Shown here: positions 10,563 to 20,689 of the stretch, piece by piece | How the letters are laid out: the number at the start of each line of letters is the position of its first letter | How positions within the stretch are numbered: position 1 is the first letter of the stretch | NCBI RefSeq assembly: GCF_000756775.1 | Contig: NZ_CCSF01000001.1 | Location: 1,984,001 to 2,048,000, forward strand | Origin: Pseudomonas saudiphocaensis | GTDB taxonomy: Bacteria > Pseudomonadota > Gammaproteobacteria > Pseudomonadales > Pseudomonadaceae | DNA length: 64,000 nucleotides | Reading direction: 5' to 3' | Notes under the pieces: generated by a model | Told to the model about the DNA's origin: nothing | The model's input: only the letters and a program-made list of their open reading frames with translations | Database searches by the model: none | Translations under genes and position numbers: made by a program

Positions 10563-12068
10563 ATGACAACAAACTCACTTCCGCGCACCTTGCCCGCCTG
10601 GATCAAGGCGCTGGACGCTGTGGTGCTGCCGGCCTTTGCCGATGTGCACGCCCAGGTCTTGCACGCCTTGCATGACAGCAGCCTGTCCATGGGCCAGATC
10701 GCCGAGCTGATCAAGCAAAGCCCGGTCATGGCCCTTACGGTGATTCGTGACGCCAACCGTCACGCTGCCAGCCCTGCAGAAAGCCTGGAAGTGGCGCTCA
10801 GCCGTATCGGCCTCAAGCGCGCCGAAGCCCTGTTTGCACTTATTCCGCCAACCCAGACATGCGACATCGAACCCGCGCTGCGGCAAATCATCCTGATCAG
10901 CCGCCACGCCAGCCAGCAGGCCAACGGCCTGTTTGCCGCGCGTCTGGCGCGGCTCTGGCAGGAAATCCACTGGAGCAGCCTGCTGTTCCTTTCGCCGATC
11001 TGGACACTGGTCGCAGCCCATCCACAGCTGCTGTCCATCTGGGAGCAGCGGGTGCTGGTCAGGCACGAACCCGTGGCGGTGGTGGAACGAGAGGTGCTTG
11101 GTGTGTCGCTGCCGGAGCTCTGTGCTGCGCTGGCCGCTCACTGGGGCCTACCCGAATGGATCGCCATGGGTTACCGGATGCTCAACGGCAACCGCCGTAT
11201 GCTGATCAAGGCCCTGCATATCGCCCGCGACAATGAAAACCCTCTGCATCAGCAGCAGATGCTGGATGCCGATCCACCCCTGCGCCGCTGGCTCACCCTG
11301 CCGAGCAATACCATTTTGCTGGCCAACGGTTTGGCGTTGTCCGCGCACCATAGCTGGCACGACATCCACTGCCTGCGCTGGCAATGGCTGACCGGGCTCT
11401 ACCTGCAGGTACCCCTCGACCAGCTGCAACAGATGGTGCACCAACAAGCCGTCACCAGCGCCCGGGAAATAGGCCCCACGGATCTCTGGCATCCCGCCCA
11501 GGGGCTTCTCTGGCCCAGCGGAAGCCGTTTTCAGGTGGCTCAAAAGGCTCCACTGCCCAACGCCGAAGCCCTGGCCGCCTGGCGAACGCACTGTCGCGAG
11601 CTATTGAGCGAGCGCAGTCCTTACGACAACGTGCTGCAACTGACTGCAACCGCTTGCAAAGCCTTGGCCAGTGCCGGGATGCAACGGGTGCTGCTGATGG
11701 TCCTCGACCGCAAACAGCATCGCCTGCTCGCCCAGCAAGCCAGCGGCCTTGGGTCCGCGGCGGCCCGCCTGATTCTGCAACCTGAGCAGAGCCAGGTGCT
11801 GTCCAGACTGCTCGACAAGCCGACCCTGCTGCGCCTGACACCGGATAACGCAGAGGAGGCTTTAACCGGGCTTCCGGAGGCGCTGAAAAGCCTGTTCCCC
11901 AGCGCGCACCTGCTACTGCGCTCGATCGGCCTCGGTAACCGGGTCTTTATGCTGGTAGTGGCCGACCAGAACAACACTGAACTCAATGAAACCAACCTGC
12001 AGGCTTTCGGTAAAACCGTGCAATGCATCGAGCGCGCACTAGTGACGTTCAGCAAGCGCGGGAAGTGA
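10563..12068 (+). CDS. HDOD domain-containing regulatory protein
   Basis: A 501-residue cytosolic protein. The N-terminal 260 residues resemble an HDOD module: LPAFADVHAQVLHAL...MGQIAELIKQSPVMALTV, then SRIGLKRAEALFALI. HDOD is a non-catalytic relative of HD phosphohydrolases found in signalling proteins. The C-terminal part (about 340-500) looks GAF-like in layout (SPYDNVLQLTATACKAL...RVLLMVLDRKQHRL...RVFMLVVADQ). No kinase, GGDEF or EAL motifs. It is divergent from motAB, which suggests but does not show a motility or surface-sensing link. Confidence 0.75.
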   Translation: MTTNSLPRTLPAWIKALDAVVLPAFADVHAQVLHALHDSSLSMGQIAELIKQSPVMALTVIRDANRHAASPAESLEVALSRIGLKRAEALFALIPPTQTCDIEPALRQIILISRHASQQANGLFAARLARLWQEIHWSSLLFLSPIWTLVAAHPQLLSIWEQRVLVRHEPVAVVEREVLGVSLPELCAALAAHWGLPEWIAMGYRMLNGNRRMLIKALHIARDNENPLHQQQMLDADPPLRRWLTLPSNTILLANGLALSAHHSWHDIHCLRWQWLTGLYLQVPLDQLQQMVHQQAVTSAREIGPTDLWHPAQGLLWPSGSRFQVAQKAPLPNAEALAAWRTHCRELLSERSPYDNVLQLTATACKALASAGMQRVLLMVLDRKQHRLLAQQASGLGSAAARLILQPEQSQVLSRLLDKPTLLRLTPDNAEEALTGLPEALKSLFPSAHLLLRSIGLGNRVFMLVVADQNNTELNETNLQAFGKTVQCIERALVTFSKRGK

Positions 12069-12117
12069 GCTTTTTAGTTAGACTGCCTCTTCCTACGAGC
12101 TTGAATCGAGACTTGCC

Positions 12118-12933
12118 GTGTCCGTCTTCACCTCATTACCTCTGGTCATCGAGCCGGCTCAACTGGCCGAGCGACTGGACGCCCCCGAACTGATCCTCGT
12201 CGACCTGACCAGCGCCGCTCGCTATGCCGAAGGGCACCTGCCCGGCGCCCGTTTCGTCGACCCCAAGTCCACCCAGCTCGGCCAGCCACCGGCGCCGGGT
12301 TTGCTGCCGGACAAAGCCCGCCTGGAAGCCTTGTTCGGCTCGCTGGGGCACCGCCCAGAAGCCGTCTATGTGGTTTACGACGACGAGGGTGGCGGCTGGG
12401 CTGGCCGCTTCATCTGGTTGCTGGACGTTATCGGGCACCATCGCTATCACTACCTCAACGGCGGCCTGCATGCCTGGCTCGCCGAAGGGTGTGGCCTGTC
12501 CCAGGATGTGCCCACGCCCTTCGAGGCTCGGGCAAACCTCGAACTCGACAGTGCCCCCAGCGCGACACGCGACTATATAGAAAGCCGCCTCGGCGCCGAT
12601 GACCTGGTCATCTGGGATGCTCGCTCGCCTCAGGAATACCGAGGCGAGAAGGCCCTGACAGCCCGCGCCGGACACATCCCCGGCGCGATCAATCTCGAAT
12701 GGACCGCAGCGATGGACCCGGCCCGAGCCATGCGTATTCGCGAGGACATTGCCGAGCAGCTTCTGGCGCTTGGCATCAGCCCCGACAAGGAAATCATCAC
12801 TCACTGCCAGACGCATCACCGCTCCGGCTTCACTTACCTGTTGGCCAAGGCCCTGGGCTATCCGCGCGTAAAAGGCTATCCAGGCTCTTGGGGCGAGTGG
12901 GGCAACCTGCCCGACACACCGATCCAGCAATGA
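12118..12933 (+). CDS. rhdA: Thiosulfate sulfurtransferase (two-domain rhodanese)
   Basis: Transfers sulfane sulfur from thiosulfate to thiophilic acceptors. It is 271 residues with two rhodanese domains. The N-terminal one (about 10-130) is inactive. The C-terminal one (about 150-265) carries the active loop CQTHHRSG with catalytic C230; this unusual loop is the one known from Azotobacter vinelandii RhdA. The start is a GTG at 12118. It is followed 11 bases later by psd, the same pairing as in P. aeruginosa. Confidence 0.93.
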   Translation: MSVFTSLPLVIEPAQLAERLDAPELILVDLTSAARYAEGHLPGARFVDPKSTQLGQPPAPGLLPDKARLEALFGSLGHRPEAVYVVYDDEGGGWAGRFIWLLDVIGHHRYHYLNGGLHAWLAEGCGLSQDVPTPFEARANLELDSAPSATRDYIESRLGADDLVIWDARSPQEYRGEKALTARAGHIPGAINLEWTAAMDPARAMRIREDIAEQLLALGISPDKEIITHCQTHHRSGFTYLLAKALGYPRVKGYPGSWGEWGNLPDTPIQQ

Positions 12934-12944
12934 AAAGGTCATCC

Positions 12945-13847
12945 ATGAAAGATCGCTTGTTCGTTCTCAGTCAGTATCTGCTTCCGCATCATCTGATCTC
13001 GCGCCTGGCCGGCTGTCTCGCCGAGTGTCGTCTGCCCTGGGTGAAGAACACCTTCATCAAGTGGTTTATCCGGCACTTCAAGGTGGACATGCACGAGGCG
13101 CAGATCGAAGAACCGACTGCCTATGAGCATTTCAACGCATTCTTCACCCGCGCCCTGAAAGACGGTGCACGCCCGCTGGACTCTACCCCGGGCGCGATCC
13201 TCAACCCTTGCGACGGAGCCATCAGCCAGCTCGGCAAGATCGATCAGGGCCGCATCTTCCAAGCCAAGGGTCACAGCTATAGCGTGATGGAGCTGCTTGG
13301 CGGCGATCACGCGCGTGCCGCACCTTTCATGGGCGGCGATTTCGCCACCGTCTACCTTTCACCCAAGGATTACCACCGCGTGCATATGCCGCTGGCCGGT
13401 ACCCTGCGTGAAATGGTTTACGTGCCCGGGCGCATCTTTTCGGTAAACACCGTGACCGCCCAAGGCGTGCCGGAGCTGTTCGCCCGCAACGAGCGCGTGG
13501 TCTGCCTGTTCGATACCGAGCGCGGACCGATGGCCATGGTGCTGGTCGGCGCGATGATCGTGGCCAGCGTCGAGACCGTCTGGGCCGGGCTGGTCACGCC
13601 GCCGAAGCGCAACCTCAAGACCATCCGCTACGACGAAGCAGCGCGCGCACCCATTCATCTGGACAAAGGCGCGGAGATGGGTCGCTTCAAGCTCGGCTCA
13701 ACCGTGATCCTGCTATTCGGGCCGGATCAGGTGAGCTGGGCGGAAGAGCTGTCTGCCCTGTCCCCGGTCCGCATGGGCGAAAGTCTGGGCCAGTGCAAAA
13801 CGGTGGCTCCGCCGCCGCTCGCGGAGGAAGTCGATCCGGCGCTCTGA
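12945..13847 (+). CDS. psd: Phosphatidylserine decarboxylase
   Basis: Inner-membrane enzyme converting phosphatidylserine to phosphatidylethanolamine. It is 300 residues. The proenzyme is cleaved at the LGST motif (residues 250-253), turning Ser252 into the pyruvoyl group. The self-cleavage triad is visible as D90 (LNPCDGAIS), H147 (YHRVHMPL) and that serine. The start chosen is the ATG at 12945, preceded by AAAGG; an in-frame ATG at 12930 is possible. Confidence 0.95.
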   Translation: MKDRLFVLSQYLLPHHLISRLAGCLAECRLPWVKNTFIKWFIRHFKVDMHEAQIEEPTAYEHFNAFFTRALKDGARPLDSTPGAILNPCDGAISQLGKIDQGRIFQAKGHSYSVMELLGGDHARAAPFMGGDFATVYLSPKDYHRVHMPLAGTLREMVYVPGRIFSVNTVTAQGVPELFARNERVVCLFDTERGPMAMVLVGAMIVASVETVWAGLVTPPKRNLKTIRYDEAARAPIHLDKGAEMGRFKLGSTVILLFGPDQVSWAEELSALSPVRMGESLGQCKTVAPPPLAEEVDPAL

Positions 13848-13856
13848 ATGCGCCGG
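13836..13856. terminator. GC hairpin across the psd stop codon
   Basis: CCGGCGC and GCGCCGG form a perfect 7-bp stem around a 7-base loop containing the psd stop. There is no T-run after it, so termination is uncertain. Confidence 0.35.
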
Positions 13857-13898
13857 TGATCGGCCCGGGCTGTTCAATGCCCGCATGTTCGCTATGAT

Positions 13899-13918
13899 AA
13901 TGGAACCATGATTCCATT
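13899..13918. promoter_or_regulatory. AATGGAA-N6-TTCCATT inverted repeat upstream of the PilZ-like gene
   Basis: A perfect 7-bp inverted repeat with a 6-base centre (CCATGA), in the 156-base gap between psd and the PilZ-like gene. It could be an operator for a dimeric regulator, or, with the following T's, a weak psd terminator. Confidence 0.35.
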
Positions 13919-14003
13919 TTGACATCATAGGTAAGACCTTCTATCTATGAGAACCCGGCCAGCATCTGCTGGCCGGCGCCAGGACATTCACCGGAGCCGC
14001 CGT

Positions 14004-15812
14004 TTGGAAAGCCTGAGTCAACCACTGCTGTTGCGCGTACCGACGCCGGATTGCCAGGGGTTGTCCTTCTGTGAGCCCAACGCGCGCGATCTCAAGACAT
14101 GGCTGGCCGGCCTCCCCAAGGCCAACCTTGGCGAAACCGCGCGGCTGCTGTATCAGGCCATGCGCGAACTCAATCAGCTGCGCACTCCGAGCCAGAATCG
14201 CCTGCAACTGCTGGAGCTGATGCGGCCGGAGATCCATTTCATCTGCCGCCAGCTGGAACGCAACTACCTGCTCAATCAGCCGGTCGTTCTCGGCGAGCGG
14301 CCGCGCAAGATTGCCAGCCTGTGCCAGGCGCTACAAAACCACCTGGCCACCGGCTACAAGATGATCACCGTAAGGCTGGCCCCCCAGGCCGAGCGCGAAC
14401 GGTTGCCACTACTCACCATCGTGCTGCAGCGAGCAATCCATAGCCTGTGCGCGATACTGGCGCGCTCCACTCAGCTGTATAGCCCGCCTCCCGAAGGGCT
14501 CTGGCTGGAGCTGCACCAGCTCTACACCATAGCCGTCGAACATGGCGTGCAGGAGACTCTGGTGCGAGATGATCTCGCCCGCGGCTCCGCAGGCCTGAGC
14601 GTAGAGCGCAGCTATATCGTCGCGCTGATGCTCGGCAGCGCACGCTGCAACCAGCTGCGCCAGCAGAGCATCGCCCAACTGACGCAGGCGCTGGAGCCGT
14701 GGAGCGCCCTGGTGCGCCTGCTGCCGGCGCAGCATGCATCCAGCCTGCTGGTGCTCTCGCCGCGCCAAGATGGCCCACCCCGGTATCGGTCGATGGTCAA
14801 GGGCGAAGAGCTGCCGCTGCAACTCGGTATCGACCCCGAGATCCTGGTGCAGGCAATAAAGGCCCACCTGGAGGACGCACCCGACACTGCAGGGGTCAAA
14901 CTGGAGATTCCCGCTGGGTTAGGCGCCGACCTGCTACAACACCTTTGCTCGGCCTGGGGCAGTGCCTCAGAACGCAGCTTCCAGCGCATCCAGGCACAAG
15001 GCAGCCTGCAGCTGTGCGTAGGCATGAGCGCCCTGCACTACCACCTTGCCGGCCAGCGCCCCTTTGGGGAGTTGCTGCAAAGGCCGGAAAGCACGCATTC
15101 GTCGTTCAAGCTGAACAACGCCGCGCCTGACGTTTGGTCGGTCGCATTCGATGCTCAGCCGGTCAATGAAATGGGCCTGCTGCCTACGGACTGCATCGAG
15201 TTTGTCCGTCCGGTCAAAGCCGAGGCGGAAGCGGCATCAGCGCCGCCAGCCGAGCCGGCCTACCCAATCCACGATGTGCAGTTGGTCAATCACAGCCCCG
15301 GTGGCTACTGCCTGTCATGGTCGGGTGAAACGCCGGCACAGCTGCAGGCGGGCGAACTGCTCGGCCTGCGCAATAACGCTGAAGAAAGCTGGAGCGTGGC
15401 CGTTATCCGTTGGGTACGCCAGGTTCGCGGCAGCGGCCCGCAAATGGGTGTCGAGCTTATCGCCCCCCATGCGCAGCCCTGCGGCCTGCGCCTGTTGCGC
15501 AAGAGCGATCACGGCAGCGAATACCTGCGCGCGCTGCTGCTACCGGAAATCAACGTTATTTCTCGTCCGGCGACACTCATCGCGCCGCGCCTGCCGTTCC
15601 AGGAAGGCCATAAGGTGCTGATCAACCAGAACGGCGAAGAACATCGCGCGCTTCTGCGTCGCCGCCAGAACGGTTCGGGCAGCTATAACCAGTTCGAATA
15701 CCAACTGGTCAGTCTGGCAGTTGCACCCCAGGAGAAGACCCCCGTCACAATGCGTGGAGCCCAGGGCGTATCCGTGGGTGAAGATTTTGACTCACTCTGG
15801 AAGTCGCTGTAG
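14004..15812 (+). CDS. PilZ-like domain protein upstream of FimX (PA4958-like)
   Basis: About 602 residues, cytosolic, mostly helical. The N-terminal two thirds have no motif I recognise. About residues 425-510 resemble a PilZ domain, with the N-x-S-x-x-G motif as VNHSPGGYCL and a following strand pattern. The usual upstream RxxxR of c-di-GMP-binding PilZ domains is not apparent, so ligand binding is uncertain. The start is taken as TTG at 14004 (ESLSQPLLLRVPTPD), because GGAG lies at 13992-13995; an ATG at 13947 is in frame but has no ribosome-binding site. It precedes fimX by about 60 bases, as PA4958 does in P. aeruginosa. Confidence 0.72.
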   Translation: MESLSQPLLLRVPTPDCQGLSFCEPNARDLKTWLAGLPKANLGETARLLYQAMRELNQLRTPSQNRLQLLELMRPEIHFICRQLERNYLLNQPVVLGERPRKIASLCQALQNHLATGYKMITVRLAPQAERERLPLLTIVLQRAIHSLCAILARSTQLYSPPPEGLWLELHQLYTIAVEHGVQETLVRDDLARGSAGLSVERSYIVALMLGSARCNQLRQQSIAQLTQALEPWSALVRLLPAQHASSLLVLSPRQDGPPRYRSMVKGEELPLQLGIDPEILVQAIKAHLEDAPDTAGVKLEIPAGLGADLLQHLCSAWGSASERSFQRIQAQGSLQLCVGMSALHYHLAGQRPFGELLQRPESTHSSFKLNNAAPDVWSVAFDAQPVNEMGLLPTDCIEFVRPVKAEAEAASAPPAEPAYPIHDVQLVNHSPGGYCLSWSGETPAQLQAGELLGLRNNAEESWSVAVIRWVRQVRGSGPQMGVELIAPHAQPCGLRLLRKSDHGSEYLRALLLPEINVISRPATLIAPRLPFQEGHKVLINQNGEEHRALLRRRQNGSGSYNQFEYQLVSLAVAPQEKTPVTMRGAQGVSVGEDFDSLWKSL

Positions 15813-15873
15813 ATTGCGGCTCACTGTTTTTTAGCCCTAACGCCCCGCTAAGGCGCGTTCCAAAGCAGCTGCC

Positions 15874-17940
15874 ATGTCCCCGCAAAAGAAAACCATCCGC
15901 CTGCTGATCCTCGAAGACTCGCAAAATGAAGCCGAGCGGCTGGTCAGTCTTTTTCGTAATGCCGGCCAGGCCACCCGAGTTCACAGACTTACCTCCGGCG
16001 AGGATCTGGCAGAGGCGCTCCAGCAGACCTGGGACCTGCTGATCAACGCCCCGACCAGCGACAACCTTGACCCCAGCGAAGCCACCAGCACGATTCGCAA
16101 GCAAGGCAAGGATATCCCCGTCATTCAGTTGATCGATGGCAACGACGTCGATGCCATCACCGAAGCCCTGATGCTCGGCGCCCAGGCCGCACTGCCGCAA
16201 CACGAGGATGAGTGGCTGGTCCTGGTGGCCAACCGGGAGCTGGCGAACCTGGAAGAGCGTCGCGCCCGTCGCACTGCTGAACTGGCGCTGCGCGAAGCCG
16301 AAAAGCGTTGCCAGCTGCTGCTGGAAAGCTCGGTGGACGCCATCGCCTACGTACATGACGGCATGCATATCTACGCTAACCGTGCCTACCTGGAGATGTT
16401 CGCCTACGAGGATGTGGAGGAGCTGGAAGGCATGCCGATGATCGATCTGATCGCCAGCTGCGATCAGGTCGAGTTCAAGGGCTTCCTGAAGAACTATCAG
16501 AGCATTCCGGAAAACTCCGAGCTGGTGTGCAAGGGTGTTCGCGCCGACGGCAGCGACTTCAAGGCACGCATGAGCTTTTCGCCTGCCACCTATGATGGCG
16601 AGCCCTGCATCCAGGTTGTGATCCGCGCCGAAAGCGACAGCGCCGAGCTGGCCAAGCTGCGTGAAATCAGCAGCCAGGACCCGGTCACCCGCCTGCACAA
16701 CCGTACCCATTTCCTCGACCTGCTTGATCAGGCCGTGGCACGCGCCGTCGGTGCTGGCCAGGATGCTTGCCTGGCCTATATTCGTGTGGATCGCTTCGCC
16801 AGTCTGCAGGCCGATATCGGGCTGGCAGACAGCGACCGTCTACTGGCGGAACTGGCCAATCAGCTACGCGCGCATTTCCCCGAGTCAGCCCAGCTCGCAC
16901 GCTTCGGCGATGACGCCTTCGCCGCCCTGCTGGCCGACTGCACGGCTCAGCAGTGCGAGCAGCTGTTCAACAAATTGCTGCAAAAGGTCGAAGGGCATCT
17001 GTTCGAGATCGCCGGACGCACCGTACAGACAACCCTCAGCATCGGCGCTGCCAGCCTCGATGAGCAGACCACCACCACACGCAACATCATCGACCGCGCC
17101 CACCGCTGCGCCGAAGAACTGACCAACGGCAACGCACTGCACATCTACAATCCGGCAGACGAACTGGCCGCTGCTGCCGGCCGCGGCGATATCCTTGCCA
17201 TGGTGCAACAGGCGCTGGAGAAGAACAGTTTCCGCCTGCTGTTCCAGCCGATCATCAGCCTGCGCGGCGATAACCACGAGCACTACGAAGTACTGCTGCG
17301 TCTGCTTGACCCGAAAGGCACTGAAGTACCGCCCGGCGTTTTCCTCGATGCTGCGAAGGAAGCCGGATTGGCCACCAAGATCGATCGCTGGGTGCTGCTC
17401 AACTCCATCAAGCTGCTCGCCGAACATCGCAGCAAGGGCCACCGCACACGGCTGTTTATCAACCTGTCGAGCGCCAGCCTGAACGATCCGTCCCTGCTGC
17501 CATGGCTGGGGGCGGCACTCAAGGCATCGCGCCTGCCAGGGGATTCGCTGGTCATTCAGATCGCCGAGAGCGATGCCGTCGCCTATCTCAAACAGGCCAA
17601 GGTACTGACCCAGGGACTTGCCGGACTGGGCTTGCGTACGGCTCTCAATCAGTTCGGCTGCACGCTCAACCCGCTCAATACGCTCAAGCACCTGGACGCC
17701 GAGTTCATCAAGATCGATGGCTCCTACACCCAGGATCTGGGTCGTCAGGAAAATCAGGAAACCCTCAAGCAGATGCTTGCCGACCTGCACGCGCAGTCAC
17801 GGCAGACCATCGTACCCTTCGTCGACAGCGCCACCGTGCTAGCCGCGCTCTGGCAGGCCGGCGTCGGCTATATCCAGGGGCACTACCTGCAAGGCCCCAG
17901 CCAATCGATGGACTACAACTTCTCCTCGGACGAGGAATAG
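15874..17940 (+). CDS. fimX: FimX, c-di-GMP-binding regulator of type IV pili
   Basis: 688 residues in the FimX order: receiver-like (about 8-130), PAS (about 145-255), GGDEF (about 265-425) and EAL (about 440-680). Both catalytic signatures are degenerate: GGDEF reads as FGDDAF (about 345) and EAL as EVL (472-474). P. aeruginosa FimX is likewise degenerate and acts as a high-affinity c-di-GMP receptor promoting pilus assembly at one pole. The receiver domain keeps an Asp near its N-terminus (LILEDSQNEA). Expected partners (PilZ, PilB) are not in the window. Confidence 0.9.
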   Translation: MSPQKKTIRLLILEDSQNEAERLVSLFRNAGQATRVHRLTSGEDLAEALQQTWDLLINAPTSDNLDPSEATSTIRKQGKDIPVIQLIDGNDVDAITEALMLGAQAALPQHEDEWLVLVANRELANLEERRARRTAELALREAEKRCQLLLESSVDAIAYVHDGMHIYANRAYLEMFAYEDVEELEGMPMIDLIASCDQVEFKGFLKNYQSIPENSELVCKGVRADGSDFKARMSFSPATYDGEPCIQVVIRAESDSAELAKLREISSQDPVTRLHNRTHFLDLLDQAVARAVGAGQDACLAYIRVDRFASLQADIGLADSDRLLAELANQLRAHFPESAQLARFGDDAFAALLADCTAQQCEQLFNKLLQKVEGHLFEIAGRTVQTTLSIGAASLDEQTTTTRNIIDRAHRCAEELTNGNALHIYNPADELAAAAGRGDILAMVQQALEKNSFRLLFQPIISLRGDNHEHYEVLLRLLDPKGTEVPPGVFLDAAKEAGLATKIDRWVLLNSIKLLAEHRSKGHRTRLFINLSSASLNDPSLLPWLGAALKASRLPGDSLVIQIAESDAVAYLKQAKVLTQGLAGLGLRTALNQFGCTLNPLNTLKHLDAEFIKIDGSYTQDLGRQENQETLKQMLADLHAQSRQTIVPFVDSATVLAALWQAGVGYIQGHYLQGPSQSMDYNFSSDEE

Positions 17941-18036
17941 CCGTAACGGCCGCCCACCTCAAGTATTGACCTCGATCATCAGGGCTTCAGTCTGTTGGAC
18001 TAGAGTGCATTGACGCACCCTGCCAGGAGAACTGTC

Positions 18037-19110
18037 ATGTCCATGATGAAAGCCGCCGTATTCGTCGAGGCGGGCCGCATCGAGCTTGCCGACAAACCCA
18101 TCCCCCAGCCAGGCCCCAACGACGCCCTGGTGCGCATCACCACGACGACCATTTGCGGCACCGATGTGCACATCCTCAAGGGCGAATACCCGGTGGCGAA
18201 GGGGCTGACCATTGGTCACGAGCCGGTGGGCATCATCGAAAAGCTCGGCAGCAACGTAAAGGGCTACGAAGAAGGTCAGCGGGTGATCGCCGGCGCCATC
18301 TGCCCGGACTTTTCTTCCTACGCCAGCCAGGACGGGGTCTCGTCACAGGCTGACGGCTGCAGCTGCCACGGGTACAAGCCCATGGGCGGATGGCGCTTCG
18401 GCAACACCATCGACGGCACCCAGGCCGAATACGTGCTGGTGCCCGACGCCCAGGCCAATCTGGCCCCGGTGCCTGACGCCCTCACCGACGAACAGGTGCT
18501 GATGTGCCCGGACATCATGTCAACCGGCTTTGGCGGCGCAGAAAAGGCCGACATCAAGATTGGCGATATCGTGGCGATCTTCGCCCAAGGCCCCATCGGC
18601 CTGTGCGCCACCGCCGGAGCGAAACTGCGCGGTGCAAGCTGCATCATCGTTGTTGACGGTGTCGATTCACGGCTGGAGATCGCCAGGCAGATGGGCGCCG
18701 ACGTCACGCTGAACTTCAGAAACGTCGATGTGGTGGAGGAAATTCTCAAGATCACCGGCGGCCGTGGTGTGGACGCCGCCATCGAAGCGCTCGGCACCCA
18801 GCTCACCTTCGAGCAGTCCCTGCGCGTGCTCAAGCCCGGCGGCACCCTGTCCAGCCTGGGCGTCTACTCACAGGACTTGAGCATCCCTCTAGGCTCCTTC
18901 CTCGCCGGCCTGGGCGATCACAAGATCATCACCTCGCTGTGCCCCGGCGGTAAGGAACGCATGCGCCGCCTGCTCAACGTGGTTGCCTCCGGCCGAGTCG
19001 ATCTCGCTCCACTGGTCACCCACGAATACAAGCTGGACGCCATCGTCGACGCCTACGACCTGTTCGCCAACCAGCGTGACGGCGTATTGAAGATCGCGAT
19101 CAAGCCGTAA
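18037..19110 (+). CDS. Zinc-dependent alcohol dehydrogenase (secondary-alcohol type)
   Basis: A 357-residue medium-chain dehydrogenase. Probable catalytic zinc ligands are a Cys in TTICGTDVH (about residue 40), the His-Glu pair in IGHEPVG (about 61), and the Asp in MCPDIMSTGFGGAE, the arrangement of the NADP-dependent secondary alcohol dehydrogenase group. The four-cysteine structural zinc lobe is replaced by an unusual CPDFSSYA...GCSCHGYK segment. The nucleotide fold is at FAQGPIGLCA. The start ATG at 18037 follows AGGAG. Single gene; substrate not predictable. Confidence 0.85.
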   Translation: MSMMKAAVFVEAGRIELADKPIPQPGPNDALVRITTTTICGTDVHILKGEYPVAKGLTIGHEPVGIIEKLGSNVKGYEEGQRVIAGAICPDFSSYASQDGVSSQADGCSCHGYKPMGGWRFGNTIDGTQAEYVLVPDAQANLAPVPDALTDEQVLMCPDIMSTGFGGAEKADIKIGDIVAIFAQGPIGLCATAGAKLRGASCIIVVDGVDSRLEIARQMGADVTLNFRNVDVVEEILKITGGRGVDAAIEALGTQLTFEQSLRVLKPGGTLSSLGVYSQDLSIPLGSFLAGLGDHKIITSLCPGGKERMRRLLNVVASGRVDLAPLVTHEYKLDAIVDAYDLFANQRDGVLKIAIKP

Positions 19111-19114
19111 CCCC

Positions 19115-19340
19115 GTAGGACGAGCCATGCTCGCGGAGCTGTTCGCGGGCATGGCCCGCTCCCACGAAAGCCATACCACCTACCTGCTTTTTCTGTGGGA
19201 ACGGGTCAACAAACTGCTGTGTAGCTTGGTTCGCGGGCGTGGTCAGCTCCTCCGAGGAGGAGCAGCCCGCATGCTTATGTGGGAACGGGCCATGCCCGTG
19301 AATGGCTTAAAGCGCTCTTCGCGGGCATGGCCCGCCCCCA
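19115..19340. repeat. REP palindrome cluster between adh and serB
   Basis: About five degenerate copies of the window's main REP element (GGAGCG-GGCCATGCC-CGCGAA and its inverse) fill the gap between two convergent genes. Forward copies lie near 19115 and 19275, inverse copies near 19140, 19230 and 19318. Confidence 0.8.
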
Positions 19341-19356
19341 TGGCCGCGGCCCTTTG

Positions 19357-20571
19357 CTATTCCAGCCCTTCCCGATCGCGGAATCCCAGCAGATAGAGAA
19401 TCCCGTCCAGCCCCAGGGTCGAGATGGCCTGTTTGGCCGACTGCTTGACCAACGGCTTGGCGCGGAAGGCGACACCGAGGCCTGCCAGGCCGAGCATCGG
19501 CAGATCATTGGCGCCGTCGCCGACGGCGATGGTCTGCTCCAGACGCAAGCCTTCCTTCTGCGCCAGCTCGCGCAGCAGATCAGCCTTGCGCTGGGCGTCG
19601 ACGATGGGCTCGATGGCCACGCCGGTCAGTTTGCCGTCGACAATTTCCAGCTCGTTGGCATAGACATAATCGATGCCCAGCTTCTGCTGCAGCTGCCTGG
19701 CGAAGTAACTGAAGCCGCCGGAAAGGATCGCCGTCTTGTAGCCCAGTCGCTTGAGCTCGGCAAACAGCAGCTCGGCGCCTTCGGTCAGCCGCAGCGTGGC
19801 ACCGACTTCGGCCAGCACGCTTTCTTCCAGACCTTCCAGCAACGCCAGGCGCTCCTTGAAGCTGGCGCGGAAGTCCAGCTCGCCGCGCATTGCCCGCTCG
19901 GTGATTTCCGCAACCTGCTCACCGACGCCGGCGGCCTTGGCCAGCTCGTCGATGACCTCGGCCTCGATCAGCGTCGAGTCCATGTCGAACACCGCCAGAC
20001 GGCGATTACGACGGAACACCGAGTCACGCTGGAAGGCGATATCAACGTTCAGCTCCTGAGCAACGCTAAGGAACTCCGCGCGCAGGGCATCGATATCGGC
20101 AGGCTCGCCACGCACCGAAAACTCGATGCAGCCCTTGCCCAGCTCTTCCGGCATATCCAGCGACTGGCGCCCGGAAAGCCGGTCGATATGGTCGATGTTC
20201 AGACCGTACTTGGCGGTGATCGAGCTGACACGCTGCAACTGCTCAGCCGTGACCTTGCGTGTCAGCAGCGTGACGATGTGGCGCGGCTTGCCCTGGCCGG
20301 CCACCCACTGCTGGTAGTCGGCTTCGGCAACCGGCGTGAAACGCACCTGCTGGTCATGCTTGTAGCCCATGAACAGCACGTCTTTGAGCACCGAAGATGC
20401 ACGTTCGGTATCCGGAATTTCCACCAGAATGCCGAACGACAGGGTGTCGTGGATCACCGCCTGGCCGATGTCGAGAATGCTCACGCCGCCCTGGGCGAGC
20501 ACACCGGTGATGGCAGCTGTCAGGCCGGGACGATCTTCCCCGGTGATGTTGATCAGGACGATTTCGCGCAA
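19357..20571 (-). CDS. serB: Phosphoserine phosphatase with tandem ACT domains
   Basis: Final step of L-serine synthesis, hydrolysing O-phosphoserine. It is 404 residues, the long form. Two ACT-like regulatory domains occupy about 1-180 (EIVLINITGEDRPGLTAAI at the start). A HAD phosphatase domain follows with the nucleophile motif FDMDSTLIEAE (D196 and D198), the SGGFSYFA loop, and motif IV AVGDGANDLPML. Divergent from the AhpA-like gene across 182 bases. It converges on the alcohol dehydrogenase gene. Confidence 0.96.
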   Translation of the reverse strand: MREIVLINITGEDRPGLTAAITGVLAQGGVSILDIGQAVIHDTLSFGILVEIPDTERASSVLKDVLFMGYKHDQQVRFTPVAEADYQQWVAGQGKPRHIVTLLTRKVTAEQLQRVSSITAKYGLNIDHIDRLSGRQSLDMPEELGKGCIEFSVRGEPADIDALRAEFLSVAQELNVDIAFQRDSVFRRNRRLAVFDMDSTLIEAEVIDELAKAAGVGEQVAEITERAMRGELDFRASFKERLALLEGLEESVLAEVGATLRLTEGAELLFAELKRLGYKTAILSGGFSYFARQLQQKLGIDYVYANELEIVDGKLTGVAIEPIVDAQRKADLLRELAQKEGLRLEQTIAVGDGANDLPMLGLAGLGVAFRAKPLVKQSAKQAISTLGLDGILYLLGFRDREGLE

Positions 20572-20689
20572 GGCGCAGCTCCCATGGCAAAGAAGGCGGG
20601 CATTCTACAACAGCCAACGCGCCGCTGGCGGCTGCTCGGACACCTGCCATGAGACTGGCATGCAATTCATCTGCTTTACAGTGCAGACC

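Noticed and set aside
13947-14003. ATG at 13947 as start of the PilZ-like gene
   Set aside because: No ribosome-binding site; TTG at 14004 has GGAG at good spacing and begins the conserved sequence.
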